Positions 10,517 through 21,074 of a stretch of 64,000 nt of DNA are shown in pieces. The notes under the pieces were generated by a model. The model had not been told where the DNA came from and did no database searches. It saw only the letters and a program-made list of their open reading frames with translations. This DNA comes from Daphnia carinata (lineage: Eukaryota > Arthropoda > Branchiopoda > Diplostraca > Daphniidae). The stretch's first letter is position 1. Every line of letters begins with the position of its first letter. The position numbers and the translations under genes are program-made. Where the stretch lies: positions 4,502,679 to 4,566,678 of the forward strand of contig NC_081337.1 of assembly GCF_022539665.2 (NCBI RefSeq), written 5' to 3'.

Positions 10517-10966
10517 ATGTGGATCGAAGTCAGTATAGTTCACCATTTTTCAAACGCTTGTTTTACGTTTGTTGCTGTAAACCGTGAAATATTTGCTGCC
10601 ATTATGTCTCTCTGGATTGTAGAAATACCGAAAACGTCACGTGAAAAAGGTAACTGGCTACTTGTTGTAGCTGAGAATTGGATCCAAGACGACATCCTCT
10701 ATTTCTCTGGTCTTCCTATCTTGAATATTCACAATACAGGAAGAGGACAGCGAGAAAAGAAGAGGAGAAGGCTTAACATTCCTGGAGAAACAACTGAAAT
10801 TGACAGTGCGGAAGAGATTTGCGCTCAACCTTCTAGAAAAGTAGCAGTAAAGGCCAAACTATCAAAGAAATCTTCTCCTAAAAGGGCGTTGACCAAACCC
10901 ACTGCAGGTTCCCTTCCTCTTCGAAAGCCACCAGAAAGTCATCGTTTAATAAAAAAAGACTATTAA
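10517..10966 (+). CDS. Unrecognised basic ORF, possible N-terminus of a DUF4806-type protein
   Basis: An ORF of 149 codons; a second possible start is the ATG at 10603 (MSLWIVEIPKTS). The segment around SLWIVEI and NWLLVVAENWIQDDILYFSG recalls the N-terminal module of DUF4806-family proteins, in which a 'V-x-V-x-x-x-W' strand is followed by a W-rich turn, as seen at 14404-14540. After that the protein becomes strongly basic and low in complexity (GQREKKRRRL, KLSKKSSPKRALTKP) and stops. It lies divergently upstream of transposase relic 1. Function is unknown; it may be a truncated element gene rather than a host gene. Confidence 0.35.
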   Translation: MWIEVSIVHHFSNACFTFVAVNREIFAAIMSLWIVEIPKTSREKGNWLLVVAENWIQDDILYFSGLPILNIHNTGRGQREKKRRRLNIPGETTEIDSAEEICAQPSRKVAVKAKLSKKSSPKRALTKPTAGSLPLRKPPESHRLIKKDY

Positions 10967-11233
10967 CAGTAAAAAATAAAATTCCACACCTGCAACCTGG
11001 TAAGTGAAAATTTATTCGATACTATTTTCACCAATCTCTAACCGTATAATATTTTCAGTTTTTGATAACAAAACTGCCACCGCCAATTCCAAATGATGCA
11101 AACAGTAGGATAAGCGGAAGCATCTTGTTTCCTCATCTTATCTTCTTACGAGCAAAAAGATGATTAAAAATGGATGCTGCTTCTCAGAGGTAGGCTAAAG
11201 CCAGTCTAAATACATTTTTAAAAAGCCCTGTAA

Positions 11234-11735
11234 CAAAGGGGTAGGTGCGCCGGGCTCTAGGGTAGGTAAATCGGATATTTAAAACGAAGGGGTAGGAGTG
11301 TCGGACTGTTTTAACCGAAGGGGTATAGGTGTGTCGGGGTGTATTAACCGCAGGGGTAGGTGTGCCGATCAATTTCCCGCGAAGGAGTAGGAAAGTCGGA
11401 ATGCATTAATCGAAAGGGTAGGTATGTCGGACTGTGTTAATCAAAGGGGTAGGTGTATCGGACTGTATTAATCGAAAGGGTAGATATGCCGGACTGTATT
11501 AATCTGAGAGGTACACTTGTCGATCAGTGTTCAGCGAAGGGGTAGGCTTGTCGGTCTCAGTTAAACAAATGGGTAGATAAGACGGCTTTTTTATAATCAA
11601 TTATTAACGGGGTAGTTGTACCGGAAGCATTATTCAGTTTGTTTCATGGGTAGATATGTCGGGGTAGGTCTAACGGGAGATGATTTTCGTTTTCTGTAAG
11701 GGTAGGTCTGTTGGGGTAGGTCTGTCGAAACCTCT
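11234..11735. repeat. Degenerate 31-bp minisatellite
   Basis: A tandem array of about a dozen diverged copies of a 31-base unit beginning GAAGGGGTAGGTRTGTCGG and ending ACTGTATTAATC. Units between about 11286 and 11560 keep the 31-base spacing well; the edges contain shortened units. The plus strand is rich in GGGGTAGG. It has no coding potential. Confidence 0.85.
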
Positions 11736-12888
11736 AGGTACTTACGGCGGGGGTACCACTGTCTCTATCCCCATACGGCTCCAGTGCGCCGGCAAAAAGA
11801 TAGACGGAATTGGCTTGCCACGGGTTTTGCCAGCAGCAAGGATAGTAAAAACCGGAAGAATTTTTTTCGGCAACCTCACATGAGTGGGTTCTACAAGCAA
11901 GCTTTTGACAGATACTGTAATTGAACATCACAAGTGTTATTGACAAGAAAGCTGCGGGGATGTTAAGCGGTTTGCTAGCGCTGGTGGTGGGGCAACCGCA
12001 ACCGGTAGCAAAAAGCCCAGTCATCGCACCAGCAGCGCTTCGTCTATTAACGCGTATAGATACAGCGAGGTGAGCTCACATCTGAAAGCGGTTGACAGCT
12101 TACGACGGCAATGGAAAAAATTTTGGAAAGTCAAACGTTATCCTTTTGAGGGGTGTTGCGGATGCATCTACTACGCCTGATGAGGAAGAGTCTCCCCATC
12201 GTCCTGGTATTATCCCGTAGTGATTGTCACCGGTGATGGAAGCGACCTCACCTGGCATCTTACGCTGACAGGCAGTATACTGTAATCGCTCCGAAAATAC
12301 ACAAGTTCAATTACTCAATTCCGTCTAAACCTCGTCTTAGCATCACACCTTCCGGAATTTCAAAGAATGCTTTGGTTCAGATAAACGTAGACATTTCAAA
12401 AGGAAAACATGGCCAAGATGTCACTCTAAGTCTCCATAAAATGTCAATCAAAAAGGCATTGTGCTACTACTTACAACTTTAAAAACATAAAGGTTACAGG
12501 TTTTCCAAATTACAATTTTTCTAGTCGGGAAACATCATCAAATTCTTGCTACCCAAATATTAGTTTTCTATGCTGTGTAACGAAGCCAAATAGACATCTT
12601 CAACATATATTTCTTCTTGACATCTTTATTACTCATCAAGGGTGAACATATTAATTGCACCACAACATACGCAGCGCGGGTGACCTAGATGAACACATGT
12701 TAGTAGATGATTCATCCATGTGGTCCCATTCATAAACGCCGAACGATGAGCCTCCAATCCGGTAGGCAACATATTGCGTAAGAGCGTCGGCTTCTATTCA
12801 TTACCCTTTTTAAAATCTTGCTTTATATATTACCTTTATCTATACTTTAAAATTGCTTGCCGGATCGTTCCTAGTGGAACAAAGTAAA
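11736..12888. other. Non-coding, repeat-derived spacer
   Basis: No convincing gene. Short open frames occur around 12150-12480 but none matches a family. Given the transposase relic that starts near 13340, this may hold its unrecognisable N-terminal half. Confidence 0.3.
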
Positions 12889-13083
12889 TGAAATAGGACT
12901 ATCTCTAAGGAGAAATAGGACTAATGCCAAGGAGAAATAGGAGTGAGGCCATGGATAAATAGGACTGTCATAAAAGTTTTTAAAATTCAGTCCGATTTCT
13001 CCCATTCCTATTTCTCCGGTAGAAATAGGACTGGAAATTTTCAGTCCTAATTCTCCATTCCTTTTCGTTTCAGTCCTATTTCA
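12889..13083. repeat. Palindromic MITE-like repeat (GAAATAGGACT family), copy 1
   Basis: Starts with GAAATAGGACT and ends with AGTCCTATTTC, with several further internal copies of GGAGAAATAGGACT in the left half and of its reverse complement in the right half. The whole sequence can fold into a long hairpin. A related shorter copy lies at 16856-16945. Target duplications were not identified. Confidence 0.6.
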
Positions 13084-13339
13084 CCGGCTACCGGTTATAC
13101 TTCATCTGGACAATCATAAAACTCTTCATGAAAGTTAACTAAATACTGCTTCTGTAGAATTTAGCAGTTTCATAGTTAAAATATCTTCCGGCAAGGCAAT
13201 CAGCAATCTAGCATACATATGATTCTAAGTAACCAACTACGTTTTAACAAATTTCGAAGACCCCATGCTTAAAAGAGTTTATGCATAAACGCAAAGACGG
13301 ATATAAATACATATCCGCAAAGGGTCTTTCTTCTTAGAA

Positions 13340-14274
13340 TTTTGCTAGAAGCTATCGATTAGAAACAACAATACATACCTAGGGAATTTGCTAGGACGGA
13401 TAAATCCTTAAAATTTATAGATAGATGGAAGGCCACGGAATTCGGACATTTCAACAGTTATGTCGGCCCTGCTGTCCTTGCTGGTATTTTGCCAATCAGA
13501 TGCTTCAACAATTTCCTTGTTTTCCATGTCGCCGTGCAGATTATTTCTTCAAACACTTTATGCGTTATGCATAATGAATATGCTAGGCAACTTCTACATT
13601 TATTCGTTAATGAATGTAAACAAATTTATGGGACACATTTTGTCTTTTAATGTTCATAATTTGCTACACCGATGTGCCGCAACGATGTGTTGCGCTTTGG
13701 ATTATTACCAAACTTTTAGACTTATCCATTTGAAAATTATCTTCAAAAGTTAAAAAAAACTTTTGCGGCAATCTAATCAAGCTTTACAGTAAATAGTAAA
13801 GCGCCCACTTGAAATAGTACATGTAAATTCAACGCCACAGAAACTGGAATTCGATCTCCATGACCGTTGTTTTCGAGTACAAAATGATAGCGGCCCTGTA
13901 CCAAATAGTTTTAAACTAACCGTAGAATACAAAGAAATGTGGCTGGGCCCTGGTTTCTTAGTTGCAAGGCACCGGATAACTGTGTCTTTCTTAAAGATTG
14001 GTCTCTCGTCTTGATCGACAATTTAATAAGAAACCAGGAAGGGGACTTCATTGTGGGGAAAAATTTTCGCCGTAAAATTGATCTGTTTTCTTATCCTTTA
14101 GCTTCATCTTCGTATAATATTTTTGTCGTCGGAGATGTATGCCCAAGGTCAAAAGCATGGCATTTGAATGACATCAAATTTAAAGCAGTAAGATTACCAA
14201 CTTTTATAGGGAATAGGATTGACATTGAAAATTCTTTTGCAGTTTTTCCACTTGCCATGGAAGAACACGCTTAA
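13340..14274 (+). pseudogene. EnSpm/CACTA-like transposase-domain protein, relic 2 (C-terminal half)
   Basis: Reading the plus strand with frame changes gives IPREFARTDKSLKFIDRWKA, TEFGHFNSYVGPAVLAGILP, then FHVAVQIISS, FNVHNLLH and FENYLQKLKK. A clean ORF follows at 13939-14274, with DNCVFLKDWSLVLIDN, GDFIVGKNF, YNIFVVGD, WHLNDIKFKAVRLP and a final FAVFPLAMEEHA. These are the successive C-terminal landmarks of the same protein family as relic 1 (WKATEFR-FLLY-GP, VHNLLHL, FENYL-LKK, terminal VFPL). At least one frameshift near 13634 and stops at about 13745-13900 break it. The last 110 codons are undamaged. Confidence 0.65.
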
Positions 14275-14403
14275 TCTCACTTTACGCAATAAGATTGTTA
14301 AGATCTGAGTAAGAAAACGTATGTTCGAAATGTTATAAGATAGGTATACGTATGAATGGTAGTCTAGTTTTTCCAGTTGAAATACAAATGTTTATTTTTG
14401 TAG

Positions 14404-16215
14404 AGGAAGTTTGTTATTTTGGGTGGCAGCAAAGACCCATGGGTTGCAACGGTACCCATATCGTGGTTTTGACGGCGAAGTTTGTTGGTGGCTCCCCAAA
14501 TGCAAGGACTTGACAAAGTTCATAGAATTAGGATACGAGCCAGAAAGGGAGAAATGGGAAAAGCACCCTGCCCGTGTTACGAAAGGCTTCGGTATGGGTT
14601 TGCTGTTTAGATTACAAAGCGAACCTTTTTTTCAATTATTATTGATTTTTTAAATATAATTTGTCCTTTAGATACATACCAAGAAGCAAGGCGTAAGGAA
14701 AAAAGGCCTTAGAGATGGAAGATATTTTGACGACGATTCAGAAAAGGATAAACGCAGCAGGAGCGCCAGGAAAGCGAAACTAATATTGGACAACACCTTC
14801 CTTGAAAAAAACGCTTCTTCCAGTCTTGACTGATAATTCCGAAGACGAGTCCCCACCAACTCCTTCTCCTCCATTTTCTTTGTCTCTTTCGTCTTCTATA
14901 GGTAATTAACTAAGTAAAATTCATATAATAACGAAAACAGATAATCCTTTCAATCAGTATTCCCACCACTTCCCGTTCAGTTTTAGACTTATTTTGTTTA
15001 TTTTGAATAGGCCACATCAGTTAGGCGTTCGGCATCCCCATTGCGTGATTTTCCACCTTTAATAGTTGGTAATGACAAGAACTTATTTAGTAGTCAGTGT
15101 AATGTCCTGTGCTATAACAACACAGTAACTAGTCGGATGCCGATGATATAATTTGGATTAGGCAGATTGGTTGTGACCATGCTCCTTGGCTGGCTACGAC
15201 GCACTGTATTTCTTCTACAGTCTTCCCCCACATAGCAACAGCGCTATCTGGTGGCTGTATCAAACATTACAGTCAGGAAAAAGTTGAGAACGAATAATGG
15301 TAACATTAACTATTCAAACTTATACATTCTGTTTTTATGTTTTGGATTTCAAATTTTTTTTTGCTGTTTATTATGTAGGCTGCAGGGATGATGAAAATGA
15401 TAATACATCAGACGTTGCAAATACATCTAGAAATATTATGACAACAATTTCAAACAGCCCCTTATTGGTGTCGAATGGAAATGGAGCCAACAATCGATGG
15501 CACAGAATTTCCAAAAATCACTGTGGTATGGGGTTTTCTTATTTTCTATTTCAGTCTGTTACTGTATAGCCACTTTTTTAAAATGTAAAATCTCACGATG
15601 AATTTGTTCAGCGAGGGATAGTGTCTCTTTCGCATGAAATGCGAGACCAAAGCTCTCTGGGAATTGCCGTTCTTTACCGACCAAAGAACATATAGTCGCC
15701 TCTCAAACAAAAAGATCTGGAGAGAGACCAAAATGAATAAATTTTGGAGACTCTGCCTCTCACCACAATGGGGGATTTCAAGAAGTTTAGTGAAGACCTT
15801 AACAAGCCGTGGATTAAAAAATGCTTGGTAAATTTATAAATAATTATCAGTAGTACATTCGTAATTTGTTCCAATTTTATTTTTTGAACAATCATCTTAT
15901 CGGGATTGGTGGCCACGAACCTAAAACCATCATTCGGCTCATTACACGGCGCTTGTTCACCAAGGATGTAGGAAAACACTTCAGCTGGTTTGAACATAGA
16001 GAAAACCCAGCCTCTCAGATGGGAACATCGGGAAATCTATTATAAGTATAAAAAATAAAAGTAATTGATTTCAATAGTATCTAATATTTTTCATTATAGT
16101 GGCCGCGAAAAAGACTCAGCCAATCATAACCGAACAAGATCCCATCAAGGTGATACAAGCTTTGCTGCGGCACTGTAAGAGCAAGGGAAAAAATAATAAT
16201 GCAAGGGGTGTATAA
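14404..16215 (+). pseudogene. DUF4806-family gene, multi-exon, frameshifted
   Basis: Seven likely exons can be followed. The first starts after TTTTTGTAG at 14404 and reads RKFVILGGSKDPWVATVPIS and WF, then shifts frame at about 14472 to DGEVCWWLPK. After an intron (14592-14671) comes DTYQEARRKEK, then a shift into an acidic Ser/Pro segment. Exon pieces at about 15013-15065 and 15379-15525 follow. The domain core lies in LPLTTMGDFKKFSEDLNKPW (near 15750), IGGHEPKTIIRLITRRLFTK (near 15900) and a final exon EQDPIKVIQALLRHCK ending at 16215. This is the order of the DUF4806 proteins common in arthropods, whose function is unknown. At least three frameshifts suggest a pseudogene. It begins 130 bases after transposase relic 2, on the same strand. 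Confidence 0.6.
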
Positions 16216-16855
16216 TATAATTGACCGGGTTTTTTATTTCTCTTCTGATATCGAAAGTTACATGTTGTATGTTGCGGTATATGTCACCTATCAATACAAA
16301 GAAATTTCTCATAATAATTCAATCCTCGTGTATTCGATTGTTTATTACTCATTTCTCACTGTAACCAGGAATACTAAAACAAAGGTATTTGCATAATTCC
16401 CACTTGTTCATGGCATGTCTTTTTCCCGCCCAACAGGACGTCCTTCGGGTATCCATCGGCATATTCCAGGGAGGTCTTGTAATATTCCGTCGGTATAAGC
16501 TGGCCATATCATTGAAAATGAAGAATCAGGGAAATGTGTTTAAAAAAATGTGTTCACAAAAAAATAATTAATTTAACCAAATTATCTATACTTAACCAAA
16601 TTATCTATAGGATTTTGGTTCTACCTACTTCTATATTCGAGATATTCGGTCTGTGAGCAAAATGAAGTTGCTTCAGGGATTAAAAATCTGTTATTTTAGA
16701 TATATTTTAAACAAACTGCATTTGAAACGGACATTATGTTTCTAGCAAAAACGTAGGTATTTAAAAAACTAAATACAGCTCATTCCAACCTCATTTGACC
16801 CTGTCCAAAGCGGGAAAGTGTGGAGGCCCATCGTTCCAATTGGAACAATTTTAAA
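16216..16855. other. Non-coding spacer
   Basis: AT-rich with a direct duplication of the short phrase TTAACCAAATTATCTATA at 16573-16608. No gene was recognised. Confidence 0.35.
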
Positions 16856-16945
16856 AAATAGTACTATCTCGAAATAGAAATAGGACAAATACCTTGGAAA
16901 AATCGGACTGACCTAAACTATTTTAAAAGTCAGTCCTATTTCACC
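16856..16945. repeat. Palindromic repeat (GAAATAGGACT family), copy 2
   Basis: A shorter relative of the repeat at 12889-13083, with GAAATAGGAC on the left and AGTCCTATTTCACC on the right around a short centre. Both copies are preceded by similar flanks (ATCGTTCC...GGAACAA), so the true element probably starts about 30 bases further upstream. Confidence 0.55.
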
Positions 16946-17815
16946 CACAATTCCAATAAAAGATAAAGTTTTTGAAATTGAATATAAAATTTCCAATATT
17001 CTGTTGGCGTTTAATATTCATTTTATGTGTTAATTACATTCAATTCCTATAAAACTTATATAAAGCCCCTGGGTATATCGAAGACATGTCACACAATTTT
17101 TTTCATCATGGGAGGTTCTAGGTACTAGCTGAGGAGGATGTAAGAGGGACTAAAGAGCCTGTCAAGCAGCTACCAGGCGACCAAACAGAAGGTTCTAAGA
17201 GGACTTTAGTATGGTTATGTAGAAGACTGAGGAGGAAAGTAGGCAGTTCTGCAGAGGTACTGAGGAGCCCGTCGTGCCGTGTGGGGATGAAGCAAGTAAC
17301 TCTGATACCATCTCAGGCGCTACTGTTACTGAAAGCCAAGATCCGCCATCAACTCGGCAGCAAATACTTGTAATTTACCTCCTGTCAACGAGCCTTATTA
17401 CGGAGATAAGATGGTATTAAACAATTGCGTTTATATAAAAAAGAATCGAAATATGCAAGGTGGAACAGAGCTTGTCCTGCTCATTAAAACAGATCTAACA
17501 TCTACGCATTCCGCGCTTTAGCGCTTCCTTTGTTTTAAGAGTGATCTGTATCTACACCACCCACGCAATTAATCTGTGATAGTATCTGAGGATGATGATA
17601 TCCCATCATCCATTAATCCATTAAGAAACCATCTCATATAAAATCACAGAGAACATCCACTGGTAAACTAATGTGTAGTAAAATTCCCTGTGGATGTAAA
17701 TATATAGATATTAAAATGCGATTTGCATAGAAACCTAAATATTATCAGTGTATTGGATTTTAACAAATCAAATCCGCAAATCAAATCAAATCCAAATCAC
17801 ATCATTTGCGGATGT
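16946..17815. other. Non-coding spacer
   Basis: No coding signal recognised. The part 17755-17815 is composed of AAATCAAATCC-type words and their reverse complements, leading into the pentamer array. Confidence 0.3.
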
Positions 17816-17865
17816 GGATTGAATTGGATTGGATTGGTTAGGTTAGGTTAGGTTAGGTTAGGTTA
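17816..17865. repeat. Interstitial telomere-type repeat (TTAGG)n
   Basis: Six perfect tandem GGTTA units at 17836-17865, which is the arthropod telomere pentamer TTAGG in another register. It is preceded by a related pentamer run of ATTGG type (GAATTGGATTGGATTGG). Confidence 0.9.
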
Positions 17866-18453
17866 CTCGTGGACTCTTACTGTCTTGAATGATCCAAAAA
17901 TCCAACCCAAATCAGCAAATAATTGGATTGGCTTCGGATTTTATTTTTTTGCAGATATGATTTACCAAAATCAAATACAATGAATATTATATGGTTAGAA
18001 TGTTCCTTTGATGGCTTTGTATTTACAAAGTCCTGCATATTATTTATAAAGTCAAACGCAAGATACATATATATATATAAATGTGTGGTTCATATTTAAA
18101 CTTTCATGAAACATTATATTAACAAGGGTGTTTTAACTTTTACTGACATGTCATTAATGGCCTGCCACGATTCGATAAGGTAAACCAAGGCTGTGAGACA
18201 GTTTAAAGCAAAGGCAGTTAATATAGAAATAGGAACAGTGTTGGTCCGGTGTCATGCGTGTTAGTTTTTTAAAGTTACCATCGTGAACCAAAAGGATAAC
18301 TGACGTCAAGTTCCTTAAGGTTGAATGGTTGTCATTATAAATAGTTGGCTCAGATGTATTAGAACTGTTTAGGTTATCCTTGCGTTTTTTTTTAATTCCA
18401 TCCAAACGCTTCCTTACAGAAGAACAAAAGGGCAGCAAAAAAATTTTAAATGA

Positions 18454-19195
18454 GTGAAAAGGTTTGCAGAAACTCCTGAAGTTCAGGAACACAAATTGCA
18501 GAAAAATCAAGAATGGGCGAAAGCTAAAAAGCTAAGAATTGGTCCTGCAGAAAGAGTCTCTATAAGCATTAGTTGCCCATCAGAGAAATGCTCTCAAAAT
18601 CCAAACACAAGAACAGACAATCGTCACGCGTGTAAAATATATATTGAGGAATGGGAACGTTCGCGATAATGAAACAATGAGTGCAGCGGAACAAAGATTT
18701 GAAGCAAACAGACATCAAATGACTAATTCTAGATGAATTGAATATGATAAAAAAATGGAAAAACATTAAGAAAGCAATAGAGTGTGGAGGGCTCAGATTC
18801 CTTTAGAAAGAATGAAGGTCAAAAAGAAATGCAGGATTAAAAGTACGTAAATTATGCTCAAAACCACACAGAAATTGATCTGTATAAACAGAAAAAAGAG
18901 CCCCAACATCTACTGAAATATATCGAACCATTTATTGCTGAATTTTTTTACTAACAGTCAACCAAAATCACAAAATTTCGTGAAAATGGTAAGAAATTTC
19001 AAGAATGCTCTAACCATTGCATTAATAGGAGCACAAATCAGCAGTCCACCAAAATGAAGCTTCCATTGTTTTTCAAACAATGGACAGATGTATCCCGATA
19101 GGGCAGCTTTTCCATACCAAAATAAAAACCCTTTAAATGATCCCACCCCGAATTACGTCTATAGTAGTCTATTCGTTCGTTAAAGGCGAAACCAA
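18454..19195 (+). pseudogene. Helitron Rep N-terminal relic
   Basis: Upstream, ETPEVQEHKLQKNQEWAKAK and MSAAEQRFEANRH resemble the Glu/Arg/Gln-rich repeats at the start of Helitron replicases. Near 18970-19150 the plus strand reads NFVKMVRNFKNALTIALIGA, then QISSPPK, a stop, FHCFSNNGQMYPDRAAFPYQ. This matches the Helitron_like_N block (FR-IR-YN-ALA-AS-GA, PPG-GPY-FRI-GQIYHR-GSL-P). Stops occur between and inside these blocks, and no Rep HUH or helicase part follows, so only a degraded 5' coding piece remains. Confidence 0.55.
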
Positions 19196-19199
19196 TTGT

Positions 19200-20260
19200 A
19201 TGTAAGTATCTTCAGACTCATTAGGCAGATCAACACGTCACCCACTTATCCGATTGGAACGTGGCTGTAATTCCATTGTGAAAACGTATTGCCATGTTTA
19301 CACGTCAGTTTTCCTATTGGCATTGCAAACTGGAAACGCCATCTATTGTTCACGTAACCATACATTATTGTTTGTTTTCATTTTTGTATATTAAACACAT
19401 TCCATTTTATCTTCGTTAAATATTTTTTTAATTTATAGAATAATATTTAACTAACCAACTATTCATTTTCTTAGAAATTCATGTAAATTGTCACTACTTC
19501 TGCGCTAGTATTTCTCGATATTTTTACGTACGTTCCAATACTTTTAACTTAATTACAAATAATTATAATTCATTTTTAAAATTTCATCTTGTCTTTTGTT
19601 ACATTAATAGAAATTCAGTAACTGTCTTGTTATCATAGAAAAGTAAAAACAATGCTAAACGAAACACCAAGACCCTGCACCTTTCGGTGTACGGTTACGG
19701 GTTTTATCTGCCTATGGGCGTTTGGGTAATCAGCCGGGTCCAAACCGGTGTGGGGAGAAAAGAAAACCAGTTTGAAAACCTGATTGCACTGCTTAGTACC
19801 CCGGATACCAAGCATGTAATTCATTTATTTAGTTTTTTTATTTTCGTCAATTAATCGCAATATTTTAAGTTTATACAAGGTTTTATAGGCTACAAGGGGC
19901 ATTTTAAGCTGGCACAAACTGCTAGACCGTAATGGGAAAAAAGCTAAGATTAAAAATTTCGATATAATTATTGATAATTGAAGTCACAGCTCTGAATTGC
20001 GTGTAAAAACGGGAATGTACTGGCACGATAATCGAAACTATTCGATCGAAGTACCGAGCTCCACTTATGAAACTTAAAATACTTTGATTATTAAAATGAA
20101 AACCCAAAAAATTTGTAAAATATTTGAAAAATAATAGGTGTTTTATTATTTATATAAGCATTAGAAAAAAACAGTAAGTTATTATTAAAATATTCAGTAT
20201 CATAAATGACGGTGGCAGGTAGCTGAGCGAGATGGAGTTGAGTACACCATCATCTGTGAC
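19200..20260. other. Mostly AT-rich spacer with one GC-rich island
   Basis: No gene recognised. A GC-richer block at about 19670-19810 stands out from the AT-rich surroundings. It contains a perfect small hairpin (TGCACC-TTTC-GGTGTA at about 19676-19691) and CCGGGTCCAAACCGGTG. It could be a SINE or other small repeat, but no tRNA, 5S rRNA or known RNA fold could be supported. Confidence 0.25.
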
Positions 20261-20830
20261 ACCATGGTTAGGGCTCGGCCCCGCGATGATCGGGGTACGA
20301 TTTTGGCCGACCCGCACGGTTTTTTTTTAAAAAAAGGTCAAACCAGTGCGGTTCAGTTTGTTGTTTTTTTCAAACCGATTGAAACGCGGTTTGACGGTTT
20401 GTACCTGCAGTTTGTAAACTGCGGTTTACACCGCGGTTTTGCACGGTTTGCACCACGGTTTTACGGTTTGCACCGCGAATTTGCGGTTTGCACAGACAAT
20501 CATCAGTAACAAATTTTGTCGCTAGATGGCGGAAAGATCGACTGATTTTCGATCGCGATGCCTACAAATCTGATCGGAAATTTGATTTATAACGAGTTGC
20601 TGACCGCCATTACGCTCACAACAATTAGTAATAATTATTTGATTTGAAATTTTAGCAAAATTTCAAAAAAAGATTTTAATCGTGGTTCAAACCGGTTTGG
20701 CCCAGTTGCAAACCAAAAACCAAACCGCAGTCAAAAATGGCCAAACCGAACCGACGGTTTGACGATTTTTAAATGAAAAACCGCGGTTTGCCCCGATCAA
20801 AGACGATCGGGGCCGAGCCCTAACCATGGT
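20261..20830. mobile_element. Non-autonomous hAT-type MITE with 8-bp target duplication
   Basis: The element is 20269-20822 (554 bp). Its ends are perfect inverted repeats: TAGGGCTCGGCCCCG at the left and CGGGGCCGAGCCCTA at the right. It is flanked by identical 8-bp direct repeats ACCATGGT at 20261-20268 and 20823-20830. Eight-base target duplications and short ends of this kind are the hallmark of hAT transposons. The interior holds runs of 'CGGTTTGCACCGCGGTTT' units on the left and their complements on the right. It has no transposase, so it must have been moved by an enzyme encoded elsewhere. The perfect ends suggest a fairly recent insertion. Confidence 0.88.
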
Positions 20831-21074
20831 TCATGTAGGAAATCTGGCAATCATGTGTTGAAAGAGTTTGGCAGCGTAGGATAGCGGCATTTCTTATTCA
20901 TATAAGTTTTTTGAAAATTACGGTTACAGTAGTTCCGGCTGTAAAAGTTTGATTACTAACAAACGTTTGTAAAGCTTACGATGCTATTGAGTGCTGTTTT
21001 TCGATGGAGGAGTGGATGATTTGAAAAGCCCTTTTTTGGTGTTGCTGTAATCTAATAATTATTTAATTCCTCAA

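Noticed and set aside
11234-11735. CRISPR-like array of repeats
   Set aside because: The units are contiguous degenerate tandem repeats without unique spacers, and the DNA is eukaryotic.
19780-19812. 5S-rRNA-like phrase (GCTTAGTACCCCGGATACC)
   Set aside because: Only this short stretch resembles 5S rRNA; the conserved 5' half and stems are absent.
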